From positions 68,642 to 100,711 of the forward strand of contig JADGBR010000002.1 in assembly GCA_015231405.1 (NCBI GenBank): 32,070 nt of DNA, in the 5' to 3' direction. This DNA is from Candidatus Omnitrophota bacterium (GTDB taxonomy: Bacteria; Omnitrophota; Gorgyraeia; Tantalellales; Tantalellaceae). A program made the position numbers and the translations under genes. A model generated the notes under the pieces. That model searched no databases and had not been told where the DNA came from. It saw only the letters and a program-made list of their open reading frames with translations. This document shows positions 24,370-32,070 of this stretch, piece after piece; within the stretch, counting starts at the first letter, position 1; every line of letters starts with the position of its first letter.

Positions 24370-27300
24370 TTACAGCGCGGTCACGAGCTGCCTCGCGGCG
24401 CGGAATACTTCTACCATTTCGTTCATATTCACCGGCGTCATCTTATCCAGCGCGGTGAATATCCTGTCGATAAGCCCCTTGAAATCATCCGAATTTCTCG
24501 GCCTTAGTAGAACGCCAATGTCATCCGCAATGAGGATATCGTCCCCTTCATACCCGAGGGCCCTCATCCATCCGTTGAACTTGTTCGCTATATCGACTAT
24601 CACCGGATCTTTATCACCCTCGACGTCCTTCACCGATACCAGCCTAAGGCCGAAGAAGATACCGCGGATCAGACCGGTAGGATCGTTCTCGGCGTCGCGT
24701 ACCGGCATGACTATGGTCCTATGGAGAGAGTTCTCCAATACATCCGTACCGTCGAATAGCACCCTGTTCATGATATTTATCGTATTCTTTGAGGCCTTTA
24801 AATTTTCCACGTCCTTTGAAGCTATTTTATCCGCAGCCTCGCCCAACCCGAATTCCTCATAAACGGCTTTGTCGACCCTGCCGCTAAAATCTGAGCTCGA
24901 GTAAAGTTCGAGATAAAAACCGCTGAACTTATTCAAGGCCTTCAGCCAATCAACAAGGTCCGGCAGGCTCATCGGAGCGCCGTTCCTGTCGTTAAGTTCC
25001 TTGAGAGCCCGCAAATCCTCGACCGATATCCTGGCCAGCACTTGCTCCTTACCCTCTTTAAGCATCCTAACCACGGGGTCACTATCCCCAAAAACATATT
25101 TCTCGTATGCCAGGGGAGCGGGCGCCTCGACCTGCTCTCTGCTTTCTATAACGCCCATCGCCGCTTCCATTATTTTCACTATGTCGCTTATACTTACTTT
25201 GCCCGGCTTCCCGCCTCCGGCCGGAAGAGGTTCTTTCTGCTTTTCTCCATCGCCTTCTTTTTTCTTTTCCACTCCCCCTTCTCCCGCCGCCCCTATTATG
25301 GCGAAAATAGCCGCGGCAGCTGCTGCTCTATTGGACGCGGCCTGTTCGTCACCGGCTTCGACCGTTCCTCGCGCGACGGCTTCGACCACCCAGGACGCTA
25401 CGGGCGCGGGCGAATATTCCCCTTCCCCCGCGGCCTGAGCGCTCGGCGCTCCCGGCAATACCGCTAGAGCGGCAGGTGGCCATGCAGGCAGCGAGTATCG
25501 GGCTTTTACATCATCCCCTATACCATAAGAGAACTGCCACGCTGACCAATTCACCCATGGATCTGTCTTATTCGCATCATTGACGTTAAATGGGTATGAA
25601 TACCATGTAAAACCATACATATTATCCGGAACCGGTATATTTTTCAGGACCAGGCCTCCATCATCCCAGAGATAATAATAATGCACCGTACCTTGCGGAC
25701 TGGGATCGGACTTGCGATAGATCGTATCCACACCGTTACGCTTAACTATGTCGAACACCTGCCCGTTATCCGCCACTTTGCGATATCCTGTTTCGACACC
25801 CCCCGGCGCGTAGCGGTCGTAAAAATAATACGATGTCCCGGGATAAGGCCCTTCTTCCCTGACCTTGGCCTTGAGATCGGTGCCGTTGTAGTATGCTTCG
25901 TAATAGAAAGTCTTGCCGCCTTCCATCTTCTTAGATAACCGCCCGTAATCATCCTTCGGGTCAGCCGGAGTGTTGTTGTTGTAAAAGGCCTCATTGTAAT
26001 ACCATGTCTTGACCCCGTTAACGTCCACCTTTGATGCCATGCGCCCGCTATCCGTAAAGAACGTGTACTCCGTGAACCTCGCAAGGGCCCCCGCCGTCTC
26101 GTATTCTTTCTTCCTTATCATCCTGTCCTCGGCGTCGTATTCGTATTCGACTTTTAGCAATTTCCAGTTCGAGTCGACATACCCGTAAACCGTCCGGGCC
26201 TTATCGCTGCCGGCGGGACTGGGATCGGTATAAGATATGCTCTGCGTCAGGACCAGGTCATTGTCGACGGATGAGTATTTGAGGCTCTTTGTCCTGCCGT
26301 AATCATCCTTCGGGTCATTCAGCGTACCGTTATTGAAGTACCTTTCTTCAAAGTATTCTGTTTCCAGTATCCTGTCGGGAGAAGCCGCCGATACTTTCTT
26401 TGTCTTAAGAATGCCGCTTGTGGGACCATATGTGTACTCTACATTATCGGTATACTGCAGATCCCTGTCCGTATCGACCTCATATTCTTTTTTATATTCG
26501 AGAACACCGTTGGCGTTGTACCTGTATTCGACGACCAGCCCCGTTAAGTCGCTGTTCTTATATCCGTAAACCGTCCTGGCCTTGTCGCTATCGGGACGCG
26601 CGTAAACTATAGTCTGGCTCAAAGACCTGTCTTTCCCGGCCACGGCGAACTTAAGCTCTATTACCCGGCCGTAATCGTCCTTTGCAGTAGGCGTACCGTT
26701 ATCGTAATAAGGGCAGTCCTCGAACCGCGTATCTACCACCCCGTCTGCCCCGGCTGACGACACATGTTTCGTTTCTATAAGCCCGCTCGGAGAGTAGAAC
26801 GTATCTGTCTCATCATCATCCCTTAAACCATCCCCATCGGTATCCACCGCGTAAACTCTCTTCCATACGAGCTTTCCGGAGGTGTCAAATCTCCCTTCCA
26901 TAACCATGTTAGTCCCGGCGGTGTCGGTATATCCCCTTTCAGACCTTTCCTTATCGCCGGCTCCGACATAAGCTATTTTTATGACGATCTCACCTGAAGA
27001 CCCGGCCTTTCCAAGGGTTATCCCGGTCACCCTGCCAATATCGTCGTTCTTATCTCCCGGAGTACCAAGCCCGTAGTAATTAGCGTTCTCCCACTCATAC
27101 CCGCTGTTGCCGTACTCATCGACACTTCCTCCGACCATTATCATTCCTGAGGGCAATCCGGTATCCGAGAAATAAGACCATATGCTGTGTTTTTCGGTGT
27201 CGATCTTCCTCGTTATTTTGCCGTCGACGAACTCGTACTCTACCTTCACCAGGCAGTTGTCCTTAAGTTCCCATACGCCGTATTTGTTAATAAAATTAAT

Positions 27301-30300
27301 GACCTGAAGCACATCTATGGCGGATATTGTTCCGTCGCCGTTCACGTCCAGATCCTCCGCCCCGCTGGTAACAGCCATGACCCCGTATTTGTTGATATAG
27401 TTAATAAGATTGAGAGCGTCCAACGCGGTGACTTGCCCGTCCCCGTTGACATCCACCCCGACATAATAAACTTCCGTCATATGGGTCATCTCCCAGCCGT
27501 TGGCCGCGGCGTTGACATTGCCGGTAACGCCGTTGGTCTTGTATGTAATAATAGCCGCCAGCGCCCTCTTATCCGGCCCTTTCTCCGGATCATGATCCTT
27601 GACGTATTTCCTTACCGTAACTTCACCCTTGGTATCGTCCCAAGTATAGGTATAATACTCATCCGGGGACTTGCTATAATCCACGCTCACCTTCACTCTA
27701 CCCTTATTCGATCCGTCGATATATCTTTCTACGTAGTACGCTCGGGGTTCTACCGCCATGATCTCGATCCAACCGTTAGACCCGGTATTGGTATCAAGCT
27801 TCTCGTCTCCCGTCAAATAAGTAGTAGTGGACCTGTATTGGCTCACTACGGGGCCTCTTAAGGGGTCATAAGTTCCGAGATATTTTTTGACCGATACTTG
27901 ACCCTTGGCGTCATCCCAAAGATAAACATAATAAAAATCTGACGTCCCCCTATAATCGGCGTTCACCTTGACTCTCCCCGCCAACGTTCCGTCGGTAAAT
28001 TTTTCGATATAATATTTTCCGTACTCAGAAACACTTTTTTCGGTCCACCCGTTCACGTTCACATCCGTATTACGCTTTTCACCGTGATTCATGTAGACAA
28101 CGGCGGTATTCGTCCCTCCCACAGAAGCACCGGCCGAGTCTATCACGCTCACGCTGGTCCTCACAGTCACTTCACCAAGGACGTCGCTCCACTGATAGGC
28201 CGTCACGCGCGTAACGGTCCATTCCCCGGATGTGGTGTTCCCCGCGTGGGCGTTCAAATAATCCACCAACAGTTCAACATCATCAGCTGTGATAAACCCG
28301 TCTTTGTTCAAGTCGAATTTTTCATTGAGTGAGGTTACCCTGATCGGCCCTGACCTGGCTATCTCATTAATGACGCCTAAAACATCCACAGGTGAAATAT
28401 CGCCCTCGCCGGAGACATCGGGATTGACGAAAAATGTCTGTTTTGTCCCGGCTATGACCCAACCGTTCTTCGCCGTATCGATCTCGATGACCTGGCCGTT
28501 AGTTTGATAGCTGGCCTCACTGACATATTCGTTCACTTTCACGCCTACGGCGGGATCATAGTCCCCCTTATATTTTTTCACCGTAACCTCGCCTTTAGCG
28601 TCATCCCAGGCGTATGTGTAATACTCGTCGGGCGTCTTTGTGAAATCCACGTTCTGCCAGACCCTCCCCGCGTTCTCTCCGTTCGTATATTTTTCGATAA
28701 GATATTGGCCCGGCTGAGACGAGCTTTTCTCATCCCACCCGTTAGTCTTGAGATCCGTGTTTATCGTTTCATCGTTCGTTTTATATACAGTCGTGCTCTC
28801 GTAATCTGACACTTTAACGCCGGTCGCGGGGTCATAGGAACCCACGTATTTTCTGACCGTTACTTCACCTGCGGCGTCGTTCCATTCATATGAGAAATAC
28901 TCGTTCGGGGTCTTTTTCAGGTCAACGCTCACCTTTGTCCTGCCGTCATTCACACCTCCCACATATTTTTCGATATAGTATTCGCCGCCTTTCGCGGTAT
29001 TTTTTGTTTTCCAGCCATTTACCCTCGTATCCGTATTGGTATCGCCGCTAGTAGAGTATACGGTCGTCGTATCGAGCTCCGCCGCTACTACTCCGGTCAC
29101 CTTACTGTAAGTGCCAAGGTACTTCTTTACCGTTACCTCGTTGGTCACCGTGTTCCACTCATATGTGTAATACTCGTTCGGGGTCGATTTATAGTCGGCC
29201 TTCAGCGTATCTATCCCGCTCGCGTTCTTCTCTATGTAATACTCCCCATCCTTTGCGACGGTGCTTATCTTCCACCTGTTCACCCTCGTATCCGTATTCG
29301 TGTCACCGTCGGTCGCGTAGACCATCGTCACGTCCAGCTCGGACGGTTTCACCCCGGCAACCTTATCGTATGTGCCTATATACTTCTTAACCGTGACCTT
29401 GTTCGCCGCCGTATCCCACACGTATGTGTAATACTCGTTCGGAGAAGCCTCGTAATCGGCTTTAAGAACATCCTTACCGGTGGCGTCCTTTTCGATATAG
29501 TACACCCCAGGTTCCACCTGGGTCTTGGCTTTCCAACCGTTCACCCTCGTGTCGGTATCGGTGTTACCGTTCGTATTGTATACGGTCGTCGTCGACAGCT
29601 CTGCCGCCTGGACGCCCCTGGCCTTATCGTACACGCCTATGTACTTCTTCACTGTGACTTCGCTCGCCGGCATGTTCCATTCGTACGTGTAATACTCGTT
29701 CGGCGTCGTTTTGTAATCTGCCTTGATCTTGTCGATACCGCTTGAGTCCTTCTCGATATAATACTCACCTGTCTTGGCTACGCTTATAGGCATCCAGCCG
29801 TTGGTCCTGGTATCCGTGTTCGTATTGCCGCTGGTGTTGTATAACGTCGTCGTATCGAGTTCGCCGGCGACTACACCGGTCGCTTTAACGTAAGTGCCGA
29901 GGTATTTCTTCACCGTCACCTGGTTAGCCCCAATGTTCCACTCGTATGTGTAATACTCGTTAGGTGCCGTCTTATAGTCCGCTTTCAGCGTGTCTATCCC
30001 GCTGGCGTTCTTCTCGATGTAGTATTCCCCGTCCTTCGTGATATTCTTCGCCACCCAGCTGTTAACCCTGGTATCGGTGTTCGTGCTTCCGTTAGTGTTA
30101 TACAGTGTTGCCGTATCAAGCTCCGCGGCCACAACACCGGTTGCCTTGTCATATATACCTATATATTTCCTGACCGTGACTTCTTTCGCCGCGATATCCC
30201 ATGTATAAGTGTAATACTCATTCGGGACCGTTCCATAATCCGCCTTGAACGTCAATAGTTCTTCGCCGTTCGATCCTTCGGCAAATGTAATTATCGACTG

Positions 30301-32070
30301 ATCATTTCCGTCATAACCGGAAGACGTCTCGGTCCTCGCAACGGTCGACGCGTCGGAAACATATTCGATATTCACGCGAGTACCGTGCAGCCATCCCCGG
30401 AACGCGGTTAAGACTTCGGGCGTGATCTCGAAAGTCACTCCATCCCGCCAGAGGAAAGCGCCGGAGTCACCGTTCGCGAAGACAGTCCCCAGCCCTGCCG
30501 TTGTATCGATCGTCGGGTCAAGTTCTCCCACGTCGATATTTCTGTTGTTAACAAGGCTAACTTCCTCAGGAGTAAGCGCATGTGATAATTTCGAAGCGGA
30601 GCCTTCCATATAAGCGTAATAATGGTATTGGAGTCTCGTTAAAGGGTCGGACAAACTCCGGGATTTCCAATACCTAAGCATTTCCATCATGGATTCCCTG
30701 TTCATATTTCCCACCGTAACTTCAAGCCCGACTCTGGGGGTAGCACTCGAATTGTTCACTTCATGGATCATCGCTCCGAATTCCCTTATAAAAGCTAAAT
30801 ACGCGTCTTTCGGCACTCCCGAATTTTCCGGTTCATTCATGATCTCGAAACCGGTGATATTCGGATCATTCTTGAACCTGTCTATAAACGGCCGGTAAAG
30901 ATCGATCAGCGCCGCCCTTTTAACCGGGTCCGTTAACAGATCCGGACGATTCAATCCCAGGTGGAAATCGAATAATACAGGGGTTACGTTCATTCGTAAA
31001 GCTCCGGCAGCGTCCGATAAAGCCTGGAAATCCTCATAAACCTTATCGGTGAAAGCCAAAGGAGTGCCGTCGGGTGCGAAGTCCATCCCCGCCCGGAGAT
31101 CGCAGAAAGCGAAGAACCTTATATCATTTCCCTTCCAGGGATCGAGTTTTTCGTATAAAAGGGCTAGATTTCTGGAAAGTCCGGCATCCCCGCCGAGATC
31201 GTATCCGTAAGTCACCCATGGGACGTTAACGCCTTTAGTGAACACCGAATCGGGTATCATCCTCTCGAGAACGGGCCAGATCGGGTCGTTCAGGTTACGG
31301 GGTTTGGTAATTTCCACCGTACCGTCGGGATATTGTTTGATAACATTAATGAGGTTATTGCCCGCGTCCCAGTTATAAATGAGAAAAACCCCTGTACGGG
31401 ATTCATAGTACGTATTAGGGCGGGAAACTCCTAAGGGATCGACCGAAAGAGTGGTTACATCCCCGCTGGGCTCCCTTTTCACCATGTAATGCGTATCGAT
31501 ATATTCGTAAGACGCTTTAAGCGCCCCTTCGACGGTCCCATCCTTAACACCGGATTCCTGGTCCTCCGTGTAAGTGTATTCCCTCTTATAGTGGATATTG
31601 TTCTCCATTCCTGGGTCCGAGAAGTATTCATAGGTATAATATATATTGTCCCTGGTAAATACCTCTTTTGAAACCCGCCAGAACTCGTCATAATAAGTTA
31701 CGACACCGTTAAAAAGGTTTATCGTTTCCTGTGGAGCGGGATCCAATAACACATAATTATAACCTTCCACCCTGTAATATTTCTCGGTTCCTACATTGTC
31801 CCTGACACGGGTGAACCATATATCCCACTGGTCTTTCACGTATTCGAAACTGAAGGAGTTGCCATTGTTCGAAGCGGACGTAATGACCTGGCCGTCAGCA
31901 TTCCTGGTGAAACTGATCGCGTGCAGCGTTGCCGTATCGCGGGTATGCGTAAAACTCGCTATATTCCCGAGATCGTCCCTGGTTATCACGATCGTCTCGG
32001 TGCTATCCGCAGGGTTGACGTCTGTCTTTACGGTTCCCAGCTCGCCTGTTATCGACCAGTCTGTATTGAC
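24370..32070 (-). CDS. Giant YD/RHS-like multidomain protein with GH5-like and dockerin-like modules (5' end missing)
   Basis: 2566 residues are visible. The frame has no stop up to position 32070, so the start lies outside the window and any nearer start codon (such as GTG 31989) is arbitrary. In window residue numbers: 1-275 is YD/RHS-like with Tyr/Asp-rich beta segments (ITRDDLGNIASFTHTRD); 279-563 is a GH5-like barrel with NEP (E413), H483-Y-Y and VGELD (E516). Ten 80-92-residue repeats start at 609, with dockerin-like modules at about 1214-1277 and 1535-1598. About 1604-2120 is a second ~120-residue repeat array; 2211-2290 is an Ala/Gly/Pro/Lys/Glu-rich linker; and 2291-2566 is a helical C-terminal domain that I do not recognise. 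An extracellular or surface role in binding and cutting polysaccharide is inferred. Two terminators follow immediately. Confidence 0.85.
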   Translation of the reverse strand, partial: VNTDWSITGELGTVKTDVNPADSTETIVITRDDLGNIASFTHTRDTATLHAISFTRNADGQVITSASNNGNSFSFEYVKDQWDIWFTRVRDNVGTEKYYRVEGYNYVLLDPAPQETINLFNGVVTYYDEFWRVSKEVFTRDNIYYTYEYFSDPGMENNIHYKREYTYTEDQESGVKDGTVEGALKASYEYIDTHYMVKREPSGDVTTLSVDPLGVSRPNTYYESRTGVFLIYNWDAGNNLINVIKQYPDGTVEITKPRNLNDPIWPVLERMIPDSVFTKGVNVPWVTYGYDLGGDAGLSRNLALLYEKLDPWKGNDIRFFAFCDLRAGMDFAPDGTPLAFTDKVYEDFQALSDAAGALRMNVTPVLFDFHLGLNRPDLLTDPVKRAALIDLYRPFIDRFKNDPNITGFEIMNEPENSGVPKDAYLAFIREFGAMIHEVNNSSATPRVGLEVTVGNMNRESMMEMLRYWKSRSLSDPLTRLQYHYYAYMEGSASKLSHALTPEEVSLVNNRNIDVGELDPTIDTTAGLGTVFANGDSGAFLWRDGVTFEITPEVLTAFRGWLHGTRVNIEYVSDASTVARTETSSGYDGNDQSIITFAEGSNGEELLTFKADYGTVPNEYYTYTWDIAAKEVTVRKYIGIYDKATGVVAAELDTATLYNTNGSTNTDTRVNSWVAKNITKDGEYYIEKNASGIDTLKADYKTAPNEYYTYEWNIGANQVTVKKYLGTYVKATGVVAGELDTTTLYNTSGNTNTDTRTNGWMPISVAKTGEYYIEKDSSGIDKIKADYKTTPNEYYTYEWNMPASEVTVKKYIGVYDKARGVQAAELSTTTVYNTNGNTDTDTRVNGWKAKTQVEPGVYYIEKDATGKDVLKADYEASPNEYYTYVWDTAANKVTVKKYIGTYDKVAGVKPSELDVTMVYATDGDTNTDTRVNRWKISTVAKDGEYYIEKNASGIDTLKADYKSTPNEYYTYEWNTVTNEVTVKKYLGTYSKVTGVVAAELDTTTVYSTSGDTNTDTRVNGWKTKNTAKGGEYYIEKYVGGVNDGRTKVSVDLKKTPNEYFSYEWNDAAGEVTVRKYVGSYDPATGVKVSDYESTTVYKTNDETINTDLKTNGWDEKSSSQPGQYLIEKYTNGENAGRVWQNVDFTKTPDEYYTYAWDDAKGEVTVKKYKGDYDPAVGVKVNEYVSEASYQTNGQVIEIDTAKNGWVIAGTKQTFFVNPDVSGEGDISPVDVLGVINEIARSGPIRVTSLNEKFDLNKDGFITADDVELLVDYLNAHAGNTTSGEWTVTRVTAYQWSDVLGEVTVRTSVSVIDSAGASVGGTNTAVVYMNHGEKRNTDVNVNGWTEKSVSEYGKYYIEKFTDGTLAGRVKVNADYRGTSDFYYVYLWDDAKGQVSVKKYLGTYDPLRGPVVSQYRSTTTYLTGDEKLDTNTGSNGWIEIMAVEPRAYYVERYIDGSNKGRVKVSVDYSKSPDEYYTYTWDDTKGEVTVRKYVKDHDPEKGPDKRALAAIITYKTNGVTGNVNAAANGWEMTHMTEVYYVGVDVNGDGQVTALDALNLINYINKYGVMAVTSGAEDLDVNGDGTISAIDVLQVINFINKYGVWELKDNCLVKVEYEFVDGKITRKIDTEKHSIWSYFSDTGLPSGMIMVGGSVDEYGNSGYEWENANYYGLGTPGDKNDDIGRVTGITLGKAGSSGEIVIKIAYVGAGDKERSERGYTDTAGTNMVMEGRFDTSGKLVWKRVYAVDTDGDGLRDDDETDTFYSPSGLIETKHVSSAGADGVVDTRFEDCPYYDNGTPTAKDDYGRVIELKFAVAGKDRSLSQTIVYARPDSDKARTVYGYKNSDLTGLVVEYRYNANGVLEYKKEYEVDTDRDLQYTDNVEYTYGPTSGILKTKKVSAASPDRILETEYFEERYFNNGTLNDPKDDYGRTKSLKYSSVDNDLVLTQSISYTDPSPAGSDKARTVYGYVDSNWKLLKVEYEYDAEDRMIRKKEYETAGALARFTEYTFFTDSGRMASKVDVNGVKTWYYNEAFYNNNTPADPKDDYGRLSKKMEGGKTFYYEAYYNGTDLKAKVREEGPYPGTSYYFYDRYAPGGVETGYRKVADNGQVFDIVKRNGVDTIYRKSDPSPQGTVHYYYLWDDGGLVLKNIPVPDNMYGFTWYSYPFNVNDANKTDPWVNWSAWQFSYGIGDDVKARYSLPAWPPAALAVLPGAPSAQAAGEGEYSPAPVASWVVEAVARGTVEAGDEQAASNRAAAAAAIFAIIGAAGEGGVEKKKEGDGEKQKEPLPAGGGKPGKVSISDIVKIMEAAMGVIESREQVEAPAPLAYEKYVFGDSDPVVRMLKEGKEQVLARISVEDLRALKELNDRNGAPMSLPDLVDWLKALNKFSGFYLELYSSSDFSGRVDKAVYEEFGLGEAADKIASKDVENLKASKNTINIMNRVLFDGTDVLENSLHRTIVMPVRDAENDPTGLIRGIFFGLRLVSVKDVEGDKDPVIVDIANKFNGWMRALGYEGDDILIADDIGVLLRPRNSDDFKGLIDRIFTALDKMTPVNMNEMVEVFRAARQLVTAL
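25200..25440 (-). other. Low-complexity linker before the C-terminal domain
   Basis: The encoded stretch changes from Tyr-rich beta repeats to Ala/Gly/Glu/Pro/Lys-rich sequence, including SAQAAGEGEYSPAPVAS, a run of seven Ala before IFAIIGAAG, and KKKEGDGEKQKEP. It separates the repeat region from a mainly helical C-terminal domain (24373-25200). This may be a flexible or processed joint. Confidence 0.6.
25860..27255 (-). repeat. Second protein repeat array in the giant gene, four ~120-residue units
   Basis: The motif Y-x-N-G-T-P-x4-DDYGR recurs as YYGLGTPGDKNDDIGR, YYDNGTPTAKDDYGR, YFNNGTLNDPKDDYGR and YNNNTPADPKDDYGR, about 355-370 bp apart. Each is followed by a KARTVYGY-type and a VEYxYxxxGxLxxKKEYE-type segment. 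A DTDGDGLRDDDE stretch in the first unit looks like a calcium-binding loop. The array resembles degenerate YD/RHS repeats. Confidence 0.75.
27277..27468 (-). other. Dockerin-like module 2 (inside repeat 10)
   Basis: It contains two calcium-loop/helix halves, DVNGDGQVTALDALNLINYI and DVNGDGTISAIDVLQVINFI, each fitting the type I dockerin pattern D-x-N-x-D-G-x6-D. This suggests binding to a cohesin-like partner or an intramolecular cap; no cohesin is seen here. Confidence 0.8.
28240..28431 (-). other. Dockerin-like module 1 (inside repeat 7)
   Basis: Two EF-hand-like halves are visible: DVSGEGDISPVDVLGVINEI and DLNKDGFITADDVELLVDYL. The first loop has Ser and Glu at positions usually Asn and Asp, so it is the more degenerate of the two dockerin-like modules. 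Confidence 0.75.
30380..31240 (-). other. GH5-like (clan GH-A) glycosidase domain in the giant protein
   Basis: About 285 residues start with GVNVPWVTYGYDLGG. The barrel signposts appear in order: FEIMNEPE with the acid/base Glu (30832-30834), LQYHYYAYMEG after strand 6 with the conserved His, and DVGELDP with the nucleophile Glu (30523-30525). The 103-residue Glu-Glu spacing fits a retaining GH5-type enzyme. Substrate is not predictable; beta-mannan or beta-glucan cleavage is common in the clan. Confidence 0.75.

Larger units (their letters stand above)
27277..30246 (-). repeat. Array of ten ~87-92-residue repeats with inserted dockerins
   Basis: Consensus core: K-A-D-Y-x3-P-N-E-Y-Y-T-Y-x-W, then EVTVKKY-x-G-x-Y, TTxYxTxG, N-T-D-T-R-V-N-G-W and EYYIEK. 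Units start (high coordinate) at 30246, 29985, 29724, 29463, 29202, 28929, 28653, 28203, 27963 and 27687. Units 1-4 are exactly 261 bp each, unit 5 is 273 bp and units 6 and 9 are 276 bp. Units 7 and 10 carry the dockerin-like inserts. The near-identical length and sequence of units 1-4 suggests recent duplication. Confidence 0.9.

Noticed and set aside
27277-28431. A cellulosome
   Set aside because: Only dockerin-like modules are seen, with no cohesin or scaffoldin; dockerin-like modules also occur in non-cellulosomal proteins.
31987-31989. GTG at 31987-31989 as the true start of the giant protein
   Set aside because: The frame stays open through all 27 codons to the window edge with the same YD/RHS-like composition, so the gene is 5'-truncated by the window.

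Overview
All recognisable genes in this window lie on the minus strand, so the biology reads from high to low coordinates. The organism is a diderm (Gram-negative type) bacterium. It has an LptD outer-membrane LPS translocon gene, a dTDP-rhamnose/UDP-uronate sugar cluster, and an HrcA/CIRCE heat-shock operon. Moderate GC content, a very long YD/RHS-like multidomain protein and repeat-filled intercistronic gaps would fit an uncultivated lineage such as Omnitrophota. That assignment is inference from gene content, not proof.

Region 1 (32070-24370) is the 3' part of one giant gene; 2566 residues are visible and the frame is still open at the window edge. In order it encodes a YD/RHS-like segment, a clan GH-A (GH5-like) glycosidase domain, ten ~87-92-residue repeats with a dockerin-like module set into every third unit at the end of the array, a second array of ~120-residue repeats, a low-complexity linker and a helical C-terminal domain. 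Two strong terminators follow it.

Region 2 (24274-18850) is the heat-shock operon hrcA-grpE-dnaK-dnaJ plus a small FmdB-type zinc-ribbon gene. It is driven by a near-perfect sigma-70 promoter abutting a perfect CIRCE operator.

Region 3 (18840-12490) holds a DUF1015 gene overlapping accD. After a gap with its own good promoter comes a sugar-type ABC ATPase gene followed by two coupled diguanylate cyclase genes. lptD (12424-10208) stands next.

Region 4 (10023-1) is a nucleotide-sugar and surface-polysaccharide cluster: ugd, an RmlC-like cupin, rfbA, rfbB, rfbD, a WbpA/WbpO-type UDP-HexNAc dehydrogenase, a WbpP-like epimerase, a carbamoyltransferase with SxtJ-like and SxtK-like membrane partners, and the start of a UDP-xylose synthase-like gene that runs off the window. 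It can supply dTDP-rhamnose, UDP-glucuronate/xylose and UDP-HexNAc/HexNAcA. No glycosyltransferase is present in the window, so assembly enzymes are presumably further downstream.

A striking non-coding feature runs through regions 2 to 4. Nine intercistronic gaps carry islands of degenerate 7-bp tandem repeats, most arranged as two inverted arms. Each island uses one 'word' (ACGTAGG, TGATGGG, AGCTGAA, AACCAGT, GCATGGG or GGACCAT type). Two other palindromic repeat units (521-584 and 8113-8166) are of a different kind.
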